Source: JACVRX01 sp046726315 (GTDB taxonomy: Bacteria > Actinomycetota > Actinomycetes > Jiangellales > Jiangellaceae). From it: a stretch of 64,000 nt of DNA. The notes beneath the pieces were generated by a model. It was given only the letters and a program-made list of their open reading frames with translations. It had not been told where the DNA came from and did no database searches. The position numbers and the translations under genes were made by a program. Each line of letters opens with the position of its first letter. Within the stretch, counting starts at the first letter, position 1. Shown here piece after piece: positions 1 to 8,257 of this stretch. The stretch covers positions 5,454 through 69,453 of the forward strand of contig JBKPAG010000019.1 in NCBI GenBank assembly GCA_046726315.1, written 5' to 3'.

Positions 1-341
1 CCAATCACGAGAAGCTCAGCGCCACGTGCAGCCTGCTGCAACATGAGCGGTGCAGGTCCGTGCAGTCGCTGGTAATTCACAGCGACGCCCGGCATCACGG
101 TAGCCGCCTGACCACGGACGAAGTCGTCCTCATTCGGCGGGGCTTCGGGGTCGGACGGCGGCGCGTACGGCGCCCGTGGCGGCGACGGCTCATCCACCGA
201 GACAACCTGAAGTACGGCGTCTCGCAGCTCTGCCTCCCTTGCAGCCGCAACAAGCGCCGCAAGCGATGCCTTGGAACCGCTGACCCCGACGACGACCCGG
301 CGTGTGCCGCTGCGCTCAACCAAAGTGGAGGAGGTGGTCAT
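1..341 (-). CDS. Universal stress protein (UspA family), partial, cut by the window edge
   Basis: The reverse strand reads an open frame from an ATG at 341 to base 1 without a stop, about 113 residues. The N-terminal core RRVVVGVSGS followed by LAALVAAAREAEL is the beta1-alpha1 ATP-binding start of the Usp fold. The last visible residues, GAELLVIG, match the strand before the family's G-x-x-G loop, so the missing C-terminus lies outside the window. A Shine-Dalgarno GGGAGG sits about 9 bases before the ATG. Usp proteins are cytoplasmic nucleotide-binding stress factors with no defined reaction; no partner can be named from the neighbours. The Ala/Pro-rich middle (about residues 50-70) is typical of actinobacterial members. 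Confidence 0.8.
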   Translation of the reverse strand, partial: MTTSSTLVERSGTRRVVVGVSGSKASLAALVAAAREAELRDAVLQVVSVDEPSPPRAPYAPPSDPEAPPNEDDFVRGQAATVMPGVAVNYQRLHGPAPLMLQQAARGAELLVI

Positions 342-577
342 GTGCCTTCGCCTCCCGAAAGAGATCTTCAGACCGGGACTTCAGCCTCTGCCGCGTCCAT
401 CGTCCCCCCGGGCAACGCCAGACTCGTGGGTCCGATGGCCACGGTTCATCTGACCATAGGCCTGTCCGGCCGAAGTTGTCAGGTCCTTGACGCCCACGAA
501 TACGCAACGCCGGCTTGACGACGCACGGGTGGCGCGAGACTCTTCCTGGCCGTGATCGAGCACAACGGAAGCGTCCG

Positions 578-1024
578 ATGAGCACTCTGAAGCGCAGGTT
601 CACGCGGGCCGGGAACCGAATCGGCGTATGGCTGTACCGAGTTCTCGACGGGCGATTCTCCAGCGGCGGCAAGGACGTTCACGTCTTGGTGATCACGACG
701 CCGGGCCGACGAACGGGCATCCCGCGGTCGACCTGTGTGCGATTCTTGGACACCGCCGAGGGGTTCGTCGTGTGGGGGACTGCATCCGGCTCCCCTCGCG
801 ACCCGGATTGGTTCCGCAACTTGCGGGCGGCGGATCTGGCTGAGGTGCAGGTGCGCGCCGCGCGGCTTCAGGTCCGCCCCCGCGAGCTGGTAGGTGGCGA
901 GCGCGATGCGATGTGGAACGACGTGGTGCTGGCTCAAGCATCCGGGGTAGCCAAGTACGCGCGTCGGGCAGGCCGAACGATCCCGGTGGCTGTTCTCGAG
1001 CCAGTCGAGGGTGGGGTCACCTGA
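578..1024 (+). CDS. Nitroreductase/deazaflavin (F420)-dependent oxidoreductase family protein
   Basis: The 148-residue protein from the ATG at 578 has the Ddn-like split-barrel pattern: an N-terminal NRIGVWLYRVLDGR segment, a TTPGRRTGIPRS strand-turn motif, and a P-x-W-F-R-NLRA segment, all characteristic of F420-dependent quinone/nitro reductases of actinomycetes. Such proteins bind reduced coenzyme F420 and pass hydride to quinones, nitroimidazoles or unknown substrates, often at the membrane surface. An upstream in-frame extension to 515 exists, but its sequence does not look like the family, so the internal ATG is preferred. The physiological substrate cannot be inferred. It stands alone between a divergent Usp gene and genes on the other strand. 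Confidence 0.75.
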   Translation: MSTLKRRFTRAGNRIGVWLYRVLDGRFSSGGKDVHVLVITTPGRRTGIPRSTCVRFLDTAEGFVVWGTASGSPRDPDWFRNLRAADLAEVQVRAARLQVRPRELVGGERDAMWNDVVLAQASGVAKYARRAGRTIPVAVLEPVEGGVT

Positions 1025-1192
1025 CCCCCTCGCCGTCCGGCTGCGCGACTGCAGCCGGCAGCGGTCGGCGGATGACGAGGAATGCCCACGAGTCCCAGGG
1101 GTTACTCGGATGGCTGCTGACGGACCACAAAGAACACTGACGGGGGGCGGTGGCCGAAGGTCCTGGGGGGCGGTGGACCTCCGGCCACACGA

Positions 1193-1534
1193 TCATCCGG
1201 CCCGCTCGTCGAGCAGTGACAGCAGCTCTTCGGCTCCCCGCTCGACGCTGGCGTAGTCGTTCTGTGCCGCGCGCTGTTTGGCCGCAATCAGCCCACTGCG
1301 GTGCACCCGGCGGAAGTCACCGTACGGAAAGCCGTATCGGTCCTTGGTCTCCTGGGCGGCGGTCTCGTCGATTCCGAGATGCCATTCGCCGTATTCCGCC
1401 CACGAATGGGTCTCGAGGAACGCGTTCTCCTGATCAGCCGTCGGGTTCGCCTCGCTCCAAGAGCTGTCCAGAACGTATTGCGAACTCTCGATCATGTTCC
1501 TGGCCTTGCGCCGGCCGGCCTCGTTGAGTTGCAT
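1193..1534 (-). CDS. Conserved hypothetical protein, 113 aa
   Basis: This small, acidic soluble protein contains the segments YVLDSSW, ENAFLETHSWAEYGEWHLG and YGDFRRVHRSGLIAAKQRA, which recur in a family of small uncharacterised bacterial proteins. No catalytic motif, signal peptide or membrane segment is visible. It starts 12 bases downstream of the stop of the NlpC/P60 gene on the same strand, so the two are probably co-transcribed and both under the upstream riboswitch. No function is assigned. Confidence 0.6.
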   Translation of the reverse strand: MQLNEAGRRKARNMIESSQYVLDSSWSEANPTADQENAFLETHSWAEYGEWHLGIDETAAQETKDRYGFPYGDFRRVHRSGLIAAKQRAAQNDYASVERGAEELLSLLDERAG

Positions 1535-1546
1535 GCCGTTGGCCCC

Positions 1547-2647
1547 CTAACCCGGCCGCATCGCGCCGGCGAACGGCTTGGCCGAACCGCCGGCCTGGTA
1601 CATCGGTGCCGTGGTCACGTCGGTCGTCGGGTTCGAGGCGTGCACGACCATGCCGTCTCCGATGTACATGGCGACGTGACTGACCGGGCTGTCGTAGAAC
1701 AAGATGTCGCCGGGCTGCAGTTGGCTGACCGAAACCCGGGTGCCCTGCGTGGCCTGCACCTGAGACGAGTGCGAGAGGCTGACCCCGGCCTGCGCCCACG
1801 CCCAGCTGGTGAACCCGGAACAGTCGAACACATCGGGACCCGTCCCGCCGTATACGTACTGATAGCCGATCTTGGACAGCGCGGCCTTGACGGCGATTGC
1901 GGCCCGGTCACTTGTAGGTACGTTGGGGGCAGGTGTGGAGCTGGCATCCGACGATCCCCGGGAGATCCGTTCCGAGGCCGCGTCGCGCTCGGCCAACGCC
2001 GCGAGCCTGGCTTTCTCACGCTCCCGGGCAAGCCTTGCCTTCTCCTCTGCGGTCAACGTGGCGAGCAGCTCTTCCTGCTCGGCGAGCAGGCTGTCAACCT
2101 CTTTCTTCTCTGCCGTGAGAACGGCCTTGATCGCTGCTTGCCGCGAGCGCTCCTCCTCGACGATGAGTCGCTTCTCTTCCAGCTGCCGTCGCTCGGCCGC
2201 CACGGCGTCGAGCTGCTGCGTTTGCTGGGTCGCGAAGGCGTCGATCACCGCGCTGCGGGCGAGGAAATCATCGGGATCTTCCGCGAACATGGCCTGCACG
2301 GTCGGGTCGAGTCCACCTGCGCGATAGGTCGCCGCGGCGAAGCCGCCCATTTCTGCAGTCAGCGTTTTGACCCTGGCCGCTTGGCGCTTCGCGTCACGTT
2401 CTGCGGCGGTCAGGCTGCGCTCGATGTCCTCGAGGGTTTCTTCGGCGCCGCGGAAGCGTTCGTTCGCCTCGCTCGCCTGTTCGTGCAACTCGTCGACCCG
2501 CTGCTGGACCTCGGCCAGAGTGGGCCTGGGATCGGCGTAGACCGGAACGGTCAGGACTGCCGCGCCAAGGATGGTCGCAACGCCGAGGCCGACGATCAGG
2601 AGGGTTTTCGGGCGTCCTTGGCCGACTCGGATGAGTTGCTCGGCCAA
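1547..2647 (-). CDS. NlpC/P60 peptidoglycan endopeptidase with N-terminal coiled coil (RipA-like)
   Basis: The 366-residue protein begins at a TTG preceded by AGAGAGGA. Residues about 14-36 form a signal/anchor segment ending near VYADP. Residues 40-240 are a long coiled coil rich in Glu, Arg and Ala with heptads. Residues about 255-366 form the NlpC/P60 domain, with the nucleophilic Cys in FDCSGFTSWAW and the His in SHVAMYIGDG followed by VVHASN. Such enzymes cut the D-Glu to diamino-acid bond in peptidoglycan stem peptides during cell division and growth; the coiled coil probably controls access to the active site. The riboswitch ahead of it fits the known control of actinobacterial cell-wall hydrolases by c-di-AMP. 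Confidence 0.9.
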   Translation of the reverse strand: MAEQLIRVGQGRPKTLLIVGLGVATILGAAVLTVPVYADPRPTLAEVQQRVDELHEQASEANERFRGAEETLEDIERSLTAAERDAKRQAARVKTLTAEMGGFAAATYRAGGLDPTVQAMFAEDPDDFLARSAVIDAFATQQTQQLDAVAAERRQLEEKRLIVEEERSRQAAIKAVLTAEKKEVDSLLAEQEELLATLTAEEKARLAREREKARLAALAERDAASERISRGSSDASSTPAPNVPTSDRAAIAVKAALSKIGYQYVYGGTGPDVFDCSGFTSWAWAQAGVSLSHSSQVQATQGTRVSVSQLQPGDILFYDSPVSHVAMYIGDGMVVHASNPTTDVTTAPMYQAGGSAKPFAGAMRPG

Positions 2648-2670
2648 GGCGCGAGTCCTCTCTTCCGCTT

Positions 2671-2790
2671 CCGCCTACCGGGTTAGCTGACGGGTTCGGG
2701 GGGAAGAGCCCCTACGGCTGCTTCTTGCAGCCGATTCACCCCGGGGAAATGGTTCCCCGGCTCCGGCCTGCCGGCCGGACTCGGCGGGGT
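2671..2790 (-). promoter_or_regulatory. c-di-AMP riboswitch (ydaO/yuaA class)
   Basis: Read on the reverse strand, the leader contains the conserved blocks of this class in order: GGGGAACC, GGGGTGAATC, GCCGTAGGG, then CCCGAACCCGTCAGCTAACC and GGTAGGCGG just before the gene. The terminal CGCC and GGCG pair to close the aptamer, and GGCTGC/GCAGCC forms an internal hairpin. It lies about 23 bases upstream of the TTG start of the NlpC/P60 gene, with the Shine-Dalgarno immediately after it. Known members switch expression off when c-di-AMP is high. A further hairpin with arms GGTGCCTG and CAGGCACC (about 2791-2845) lies just 5' of the aptamer. Confidence 0.9.
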
Positions 2791-3186
2791 GCCTGCGTGC
2801 CGGCCGGTTGGCCGACGGAGGGGAACACAGGCACCTCGGGGCGTACGGTAGCGAGCCGAGTAGGTGTCGGCAACCGAACACTCGGTCAAATCGGCCTGGA
2901 AATATCCATCGAAAACAGCACTAAAGCGGCGATTCTCGGGTGCAGCTGCACGTGAAAACGGCCGGTGCATCGACCCGTTAGGGTACAGATACGTTAGCGC
3001 GAGTGCCTCCGTGACCGCATTTGAGGCACGGTTCGACGGCGCTGGTGTACTGACTCCCGAACAAGCGCTGACCTGCTCGCCGCCTCGAGGTCAGCTGCCA
3101 CACCTCGCCCTCTTGACTTCTGCTTGGAGATCGGAACGGAGTCGGTGCCCCCGAAGCCGGAACCATGGGGAACCGAGTGCTGCTTG
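2791..3186. other. Non-coding stretch upstream of the riboswitch
   Basis: No convincing gene is present. The part next to the riboswitch must hold the promoter and 5' leader of the NlpC/P60 transcript. The remainder, up to the permease remnant at 3187, shows no recognisable protein or RNA and may be degraded sequence. Confidence 0.5.
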
Positions 3187-3462
3187 TTACTTCACCGCGC
3201 CGCGGGTCACTCCGCCGATGACCCATCGCTGCGCGACGATATAAACGATCAACAGCGGAGTCAGGGCCATCAGGTAGGAGGCGAATGCCAAGCTGAAGTC
3301 CGTGGTGAACTGGGACTGGAAGACGTACTGGACCAGCGGCAGGGTGAAGCTGTCCCGGTCAGACAACATCACCAAGGGCAGCATGAAGTCGTTCCACACC
3401 CATACGGTCATGATGATGCCGACCGTGGCGTTGATGGGCGTCAGGACCGTGCACTTCCGCAT
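3187..3462 (-). pseudogene. C-terminal remnant of a sugar ABC transporter permease (MalG type)
   Basis: The readable 91 residues match only the last third of a carbohydrate ABC permease: WVWNDFMLPLV, TLPLVQYVFQ, a membrane segment MALTPLLIVYIVAQRW and the terminal IGGVTRGAVK. A complete permease has about 280 residues and an EAA loop for docking the ATPase; the N-terminal two thirds, including most of that loop, are absent. The similarity stops near 3447, where unrelated sequence begins. On the other strand that sequence reads as a short open C-terminus ending at 3499. No partner permease, binding protein or ATPase is adjacent. This looks like a deletion or rearrangement junction. Confidence 0.8.
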
Positions 3463-3559
3463 CGACTCGGGCTACGAGCGGATCGTCATCGACTCGTAAG
3501 ACCGGCACCAAACGGAGTGCGCGAGGATGAGTCACTCCCTCAGCGAATGAGAAGGCACC

Positions 3560-4165
3560 GTGAGATACCGCCCACTCATCCTGTTCGTGGTCGCCATGTG
3601 CGTGGCGGTGGGTTGCGGGGAGACCGCCGACCCGGTGGTCGGCTCGGCGCCATCGACCGGTAGCACCAGCACGACCAGTCCCGAGGCAACGTCGGACAAG
3701 CCGTCGGCGACGGTCGGGTCCGAACCCACGTCCGCGCGTCCCGTGCCCGCCGTGCCGGAGATACTCGACTTCACCGCCCCGACCGTCGACAACGGGGCGT
3801 TCGACGGTGCCAGCCTCGCCGGCGAACCGGCCATCTTCTGGTTCTGGGCGCCGTGGTGCCCCGTGTGCAAGCAAGGCGCCGCTGATGTCACCGCTGCGGC
3901 CGCAGAACTCGGCGACGATGTCACTGTCGTCGGAGTCGCCGGCCTCTCCGGCAGCACCAGTGACATGCAACAGTTCGTCGAGGACACCGACAGCGGTTCC
4001 ATCCAGCACATCGCGGATACCGACGGGGCGGTCTTCACTCGGTTCGAAGTGGCCCAGCAGGACACCTTCGCGTTCGTCGACGCGAACGGGGCGGTCGAGC
4101 TCGTCGACGGGTACAGCAGTGACCCCGACCTCGTGGGCCTCGCGCGCGAGCAGTTCGGATTGTGA
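3560..4165 (+). CDS. Thioredoxin-like lipoprotein (TlpA/DsbE type)
   Basis: The 201-residue protein starts at GTG 3560 after GAGAAGG. It has a signal peptide with a lipobox (VAVGC, lipidated Cys about residue 19), a Ser/Thr/Pro linker to about residue 65, then a thioredoxin fold with the redox motif WAPWCPVCK near residue 95. A later cis-Pro equivalent is not obvious in the QDTFAFVD segment. It should act outside the membrane as a thiol-disulfide reductant, for example toward apocytochrome c or other exported proteins. The downstream CcdA gene overlaps it by four bases and would supply electrons from the cytoplasm, so the two form one redox relay. Confidence 0.87.
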   Translation: MRYRPLILFVVAMCVAVGCGETADPVVGSAPSTGSTSTTSPEATSDKPSATVGSEPTSARPVPAVPEILDFTAPTVDNGAFDGASLAGEPAIFWFWAPWCPVCKQGAADVTAAAAELGDDVTVVGVAGLSGSTSDMQQFVEDTDSGSIQHIADTDGAVFTRFEVAQQDTFAFVDANGAVELVDGYSSDPDLVGLAREQFGL

Positions 4166-5004
4166 TTGACACCCTGCTGCTCGCCTTGACTGCCGGCATG
4201 GTCGCGGCGTTCAACCCGTGTGGATTCGCGCTGCTTCCCGCCTACCTCGCGCTGCTGATCAGCCAGGATGCGGCGGCCAACCCAGTCCGGCGGGCGCTCG
4301 GTGTCACGGCATCGATGACCGCAGGGTTCGTCGCAGTCTTCGGTGCCTTCGGCCTGGTCGTGGTTCCGCTCGCAATCTCGCTCGGCACCTACCTGTCCTG
4401 GGCGACGGTCGTCGTCGGTATCGGTCTTGTTGGGCTGGGAGCTTGGCTGCTCAGCGGCCACGAGCTGGTTGTGCGGCTGCCGCGCATCGCGGGCCGGGCA
4501 CCCACGGAAGGTGACACGTCGATGGTGCTCTACGGGGTGGCTTACGCGGTTGCGTCGCTCTCGTGCACCATCGCACCGTTCCTTGCGGTGACCACCAGCA
4601 CGTTCCGAGCCGAGAGTGTGCCAGCGGGGGTAGCCGTCTTCGTCGCTTATGCCGTTGGCATGGGCATGGTCGTGGGCGTCCTCGCCATCGCTGTCGCGCT
4701 CGCCCGAGACAGCCTGGTCCGACGACTACGCGGCGTCATGCCGTACGTCAACCGGATCAGTGGGGCGCTGCTCGTGCTGGCCGGGCTCTATATCGCCTAC
4801 TACGGCGGGTACGAGATTCGACTGGCAAGCGGCGAGATCACCGACGACCCGGTCATCGCGGCAGCGACGACTGTGCAGAGCGCCGTCGTGCGCTTCATCA
4901 CCGACGCGGGACCCTGGCTGATCGGAGCGGCTCTGGTCGCGCTTGTTGTGGTGCCGATAGTGGTTCGCCGGGTCCGGCGGCAGCGTCCGGCGGACCCGGC
5001 GTGA
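4162..5004 (+). CDS. ccdA: CcdA/DsbD-type transmembrane electron transporter
   Basis: The 280-residue membrane protein has about six to seven hydrophobic segments. The two redox cysteines of the CcdA family are both visible: FNPCGFALLP near residue 20 in the first segment and SLSCTIAPFL near residue 134. CcdA carries electrons from cytoplasmic thioredoxin across the membrane to an extracytoplasmic thioredoxin-like protein. Its GTG start overlaps the stop of the upstream thioredoxin lipoprotein in a GTGA, so the genes are translationally coupled and functionally matched. A basic tail (RRVRRQRP) ends the protein on the cytoplasmic side. Confidence 0.9.
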   Translation: MIDTLLLALTAGMVAAFNPCGFALLPAYLALLISQDAAANPVRRALGVTASMTAGFVAVFGAFGLVVVPLAISLGTYLSWATVVVGIGLVGLGAWLLSGHELVVRLPRIAGRAPTEGDTSMVLYGVAYAVASLSCTIAPFLAVTTSTFRAESVPAGVAVFVAYAVGMGMVVGVLAIAVALARDSLVRRLRGVMPYVNRISGALLVLAGLYIAYYGGYEIRLASGEITDDPVIAAATTVQSAVVRFITDAGPWLIGAALVALVVVPIVVRRVRRQRPADPA

Positions 5005-5011
5005 CTGGCCG

Positions 5012-5215
5012 TCAGAGCGGCCGGACGTTCTCCGCCTGTGGACCCTTCTGACCCTGGACGATCTCGAACTCGACGCGCTGGTTCTCATCGAGCGAGCGGT
5101 AGCCCTCCGACGTGATCGCCGAGTAGTGCACGAACACGTCCGGCTCGCCGCTGTCCTGGGCGATGAAGCCGTAGCCCTTCTCGTTGTTGAACCACTTGAC
5201 GGTTCCCTGTGCCAT
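5012..5215 (-). CDS. cspA: Cold-shock domain protein
   Basis: The 67-residue protein starts at the ATG at 5215 after GGAGGACA. It shows the full cold-shock fold with both RNA-binding motifs: KWFNNEKGYGFI (RNP1) and DVFVHYSAI (RNP2), ending KGPQAENVRPL. These proteins bind single-stranded RNA and DNA and keep mRNA unfolded, especially after cold shock or in stationary phase. It converges with ccdA with only seven bases between the stops. The 5' leader up to about 5300 is long, as in other cold-shock genes. Confidence 0.95.
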   Translation of the reverse strand: MAQGTVKWFNNEKGYGFIAQDSGEPDVFVHYSAITSEGYRSLDENQRVEFEIVQGQKGPQAENVRPL

Positions 5216-5305
5216 GTGCGATGTCCTCCGGACGTCGTGGGACCCGCTCCGTGCGGATCCACCGGCTGCTGCGGCCGAGATCCCGTCCGAACCGTTTGTA
5301 CGACA

Positions 5306-5338
5306 AACGCCCGCGAGCGTGGGGCGTCCGCGGGCGTT
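5306..5338 (-). terminator. Hairpin between ung and cspA, possible terminator
   Basis: AACGCCCGCG and CGCGGGCGTT form a perfect 10-bp stem with a 13-base loop. It lies about 160 bases after the ung stop and 90 bases before the cspA start, on the path of reverse-strand transcription. There is no U-tract, as is common in actinomycetes. It could instead be part of the cspA leader. Confidence 0.45.
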
Positions 5339-5500
5339 CGAGAACGTGCGTGGAACTGCAACTGCAACAACTACCCGGAGCGTATCAGGGTCGGCGCAAG
5401 CGCCGCATCCCTTCATAGTGGTGTCGTGGCACGCTCAACCGCTGCGCGGCTGCGAGTTCTGCGTCGAACGCGGCGATCTTGAGCGTGCCGCCTCCCGGAA

Positions 5501-6178
5501 CTAGGGCAGCTTCCAGTCAACCGGCTCAGCACCCTGGCCGACCAGAAGTTGGTTCGCGCGGCTGAATGGTCGGGAGCCGAAAAAGCCGTTGTGTGCCGAC
5601 ATCGGGCTGGGATGCGCCGACTCGATGCACGGCACTGCGGCGAGCAGCGGTCGCAGGTTTCGGGCATCCCTGCCCCATAGGATCGTCACCAGCGGGGTAC
5701 CTCGCGCTGCCAGACCGCGGATCGCCTGCTCGGTGACCTCCTCCCAGCCCTTACCGCGGTGTGCTGCTGGCCGATGCGGAGTAACCGTCAACGCCCGGTT
5801 GAGCAGGAGTACGCCGTGTTCAGCCCACGGAGAAAGGTCACCGGTGCTCGGCTCGGGATGGCCGAGGTCGTCTACGTACTCGCGGAAGATGTTGACCAAG
5901 CTCCCCGGCAGGGGCCGCACGTGCGGCGCCACCGAGAAGCTGAGCCCGACCGCGTGACCCGGCGTCGGGTACGGGTCCTGGCCGACGATCAGCACCCGCA
6001 CGTCGTCAAAGGGCTGCGTAAAGGCCCGCAGCACATTCGGTCCGGCTGGCAAGTATGACCGGCCCGCCGCAAGCTCGGACCGGAGGAAGTCCCCCATTGC
6101 GGCAATCCGGTCCGCGACCGGCTCGAGGACGTCAGCCCAGCCGGGGTCGACGAGCTCGCGCAGTGGCCGCCCCGGCAT
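5501..6178 (-). CDS. ung: Uracil-DNA glycosylase
   Basis: The 225-residue protein has all family-1 UDG motifs: the water-activating GQDPYPTPGHAVGLSFSV loop (Asp near residue 69), the uracil-binding strand GVLLLNRALTV, and the DNA-intercalating loop HPSPMSAHNGFFGSRPFS with catalytic His near residue 190. It excises uracil from DNA formed by cytosine deamination, the first step of base-excision repair, which matters in a GC-rich genome. Length is normal for the family. It is a single gene, read away from the Ser/Thr kinase region. Confidence 0.96.
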   Translation of the reverse strand: MPGRPLRELVDPGWADVLEPVADRIAAMGDFLRSELAAGRSYLPAGPNVLRAFTQPFDDVRVLIVGQDPYPTPGHAVGLSFSVAPHVRPLPGSLVNIFREYVDDLGHPEPSTGDLSPWAEHGVLLLNRALTVTPHRPAAHRGKGWEEVTEQAIRGLAARGTPLVTILWGRDARNLRPLLAAVPCIESAHPSPMSAHNGFFGSRPFSRANQLLVGQGAEPVDWKLP

Positions 6179-6330
6179 GCCGCCACACCCTAGTGCTTCG
6201 GGCGTGTGTTCAGGTCGTCACCGTCAGGGACAACGCTGCGGAGGGAAGAAGGCGCGCAGCCGCCTGACGACCGCAGGAGGCGCTGGCGCTCGTTGACGGA
6301 GCCGCGGGCGAGAGATGAGAGGCGGACAGA

Positions 6331-6552
6331 TCACAGATCGGGCGTTGGCGGGATGACCGGACCTGGACCGGGGCCAGGCGTTGGCGGCAGCGGACCGGGT
6401 TCCGGGGTCGGGGCTGGCGGCACCGGCGGATCCGGTGCCGGCCCGGGAGGCATCGGTTCGGGGGGGCCGGGCTGCGGGTTGGGATCAGGCGAAGGCGGCC
6501 GTGGTTCCTCGGGTGGCAGCGGGGGCAACGGCGGTTCTGGTGTGGTCGACAT
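6331..6552 (-). CDS. Small proline-rich protein, 73 aa
   Basis: Reading from an ATG at 6552 gives a protein almost half proline, built from P-P-x-P and P-E-P/P-G-P steps with no hydrophobic segment. A GGGAAG lies about 9 bases before the ATG. Proline-rich short proteins of this kind occur in actinomycetes, but low-complexity GC-rich DNA also creates such frames by chance. The opposite strand would read a Gly-rich low-complexity frame. Function is unknown; if real, it could bind SH3-like or profilin-like partners or be a cell-wall linker. Confidence 0.45.
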   Translation of the reverse strand: MSTTPEPPLPPLPPEEPRPPSPDPNPQPGPPEPMPPGPAPDPPVPPAPTPEPGPLPPTPGPGPGPVIPPTPDL

Positions 6553-6673
6553 GCCGGTTCACTTCCCGCTCTTCGACCGAGCAAACGCCGGTGGTCGGCG
6601 CTGTGCGCTGGGCCCGACCGCATTGCAGGCGGTCTCTGGTGTACAGCGTCGCCCGGCGGGTTACCGTCGTCCG

Positions 6674-8257
6674 GTGAGCGCACCGACGACCGAGCCGCAG
6701 CGACTCGGGCCCTACCGCCTCTTGGAGCGGATCGGCGAGGGCGGTATGGGTGTCGTCCACCTCGCAGTCACGCCGACCGGCACCCTGGTGGCCGTCAAGG
6801 CGCTCCGCCCGTGGCTCGTAGGAGGGCACGACGGCCGGACCCGGTTCGGGCGCGAGGTCGCGGCACTACGTCGGGTCCGTGGGCCGGGGATAGCGGAGGT
6901 GATCGATGCCGATGTGGAGAGCGACCCGCCTTACGTGGTGACGCGGTACGTTCGCGGACCATCACTGGACCGGGCGGTGGCCGACCATGGGCCGCTTCGA
7001 TTCCCGGCCCTGGGCCGGCTCTCGGCCGGTCTCGCCCAGGCGCTCGCGAGCGTGCATGAGGTCGGCGTCGTCCACCGCGACGTCAAGCCGGGGAATGTCG
7101 TCCTGGCCGACGGTGGACCTGTTCTCATCGACTTCGGCCTCGCGCGCGCAGTCGACGAGACCAGGCTCACGGCGACCGGGCTGGTGATCGGAACCCCTGG
7201 CTACCTCGCCCCTGAAACGATCGACGGAGCGTCGGCGACGGCCGCGACCGACGTGCACGGGTGGGCTGCCACTGTCGCGTTCGCGGCTACCGGTCGGCCG
7301 CCGTTCGGGACGGGCCCGACTGCGGCGGTGCTCGACCGGATCCGTCGTGGAGACCACGACCTCGCCGGGGTGCCAGCGGAGCTCGCCGCCATCCTGCATC
7401 GAGCGCTGGCGGTCGAACCGGAGCGACGGCCGACCGTCGAGGAGTTGTGCATGCGACTGGTCGGTGCCGGAGGCGACGTGACCGCCGTCGTTTTACCGGC
7501 GACCCCGACCGCGGCGGTTTCTCGCTCGGCTCCGCCAACCCGCGTGGACCTGCGGCCGGTCCCCACGGCAGGGGTTCAACCGGTCCGTGCGGTGCCAGTC
7601 CAGCGCCAGGACGCGGCACCCATCGCCGTGGCGAAACCCTCATCTGCCACGGCCGCCCGGTTTGAGGAACCGATTCCGCCGGGCCGAACCCGGGTCGTGC
7701 AGACCTGGCCTGCCCGCGCAGCCGTGGTCGTTATGGGTTTGGCCATCCTCATGACGATCGGTCTAGCGCCGTACCTCGGCGCGTTCGTACTGTTCCTCGT
7801 CATCCTGGCCGCGCGAGCAACGTGGCGAACGAGGTGGCGTCTCTACGAGCGCCGCGCTACCCGCGGGCCCCGACGCAACGACCAATGGCTCAACGCGATC
7901 GGCACACCATGGGACCTGCTCGTGGTCACCCTGCCGGCAGTGGCGCAATGTGCCTGGGTCTGCCTCGCCGGTTATACCGCCGGTGCAGCCGTCGCAGCCG
8001 GTGATCCGAATGACATCCGTGGCCCGTATGTGGTCGGTGGCGCCGTCATGTTGCTGTTGCTGTGGTTCGGGCCGGGAACGGCTCGCTTTCGTTACGGCGT
8101 GCATGTGCTGACGGCACCAATCGACCGCAATCGCAGCTGGGCCTGGACGGTCGCGGGCGTATTCCTCGCGTTGACCTGGGCGCTCTTGCTCGTGTGGGAC
8201 AGCTACGGCACCTCGTGGGCGCCTGGGGTCGGCCCGCCCGATCTGCTTGGAATGTGA
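6674..8257 (+). CDS. Membrane-anchored Ser/Thr protein kinase
   Basis: The 527-residue protein starts at a GTG six bases after a TACCGT box, so it is probably leaderless. Residues about 10-270 are a Hanks-type kinase: IGEGGMGVVHLA (Gly loop), VAVKAL (Lys), HRDVKPGNVVL (catalytic loop), IDFGLAR (DFG) and GTPGYLAPE (activation segment). A Pro/Ala-rich linker follows. The C-terminus has about four hydrophobic segments (LGLAPYLGAFVLFLVI onward) in place of the usual single segment plus PASTA sensor. It would phosphorylate unknown Ser/Thr targets from the inner membrane face; the polytopic C-terminus may be the sensor. Confidence 0.9.
   Translation: MSAPTTEPQRLGPYRLLERIGEGGMGVVHLAVTPTGTLVAVKALRPWLVGGHDGRTRFGREVAALRRVRGPGIAEVIDADVESDPPYVVTRYVRGPSLDRAVADHGPLRFPALGRLSAGLAQALASVHEVGVVHRDVKPGNVVLADGGPVLIDFGLARAVDETRLTATGLVIGTPGYLAPETIDGASATAATDVHGWAATVAFAATGRPPFGTGPTAAVLDRIRRGDHDLAGVPAELAAILHRALAVEPERRPTVEELCMRLVGAGGDVTAVVLPATPTAAVSRSAPPTRVDLRPVPTAGVQPVRAVPVQRQDAAPIAVAKPSSATAARFEEPIPPGRTRVVQTWPARAAVVVMGLAILMTIGLAPYLGAFVLFLVILAARATWRTRWRLYERRATRGPRRNDQWLNAIGTPWDLLVVTLPAVAQCAWVCLAGYTAGAAVAAGDPNDIRGPYVVGGAVMLLLLWFGPGTARFRYGVHVLTAPIDRNRSWAWTVAGVFLALTWALLLVWDSYGTSWAPGVGPPDLLGM

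Noticed and set aside
1301..2686. 461-codon forward frame opposite the NlpC/P60 gene
   Set aside because: Antisense to the catalytic domain and the riboswitch; no recognisable domain.
6206..6673. N-terminal Gly-rich extension of the Ser/Thr kinase
   Set aside because: The kinase domain starts near the GTG at 6674, which has its own -10 box; the upstream part is low-complexity Gly/Ser and lies antisense to the proline-rich frame.
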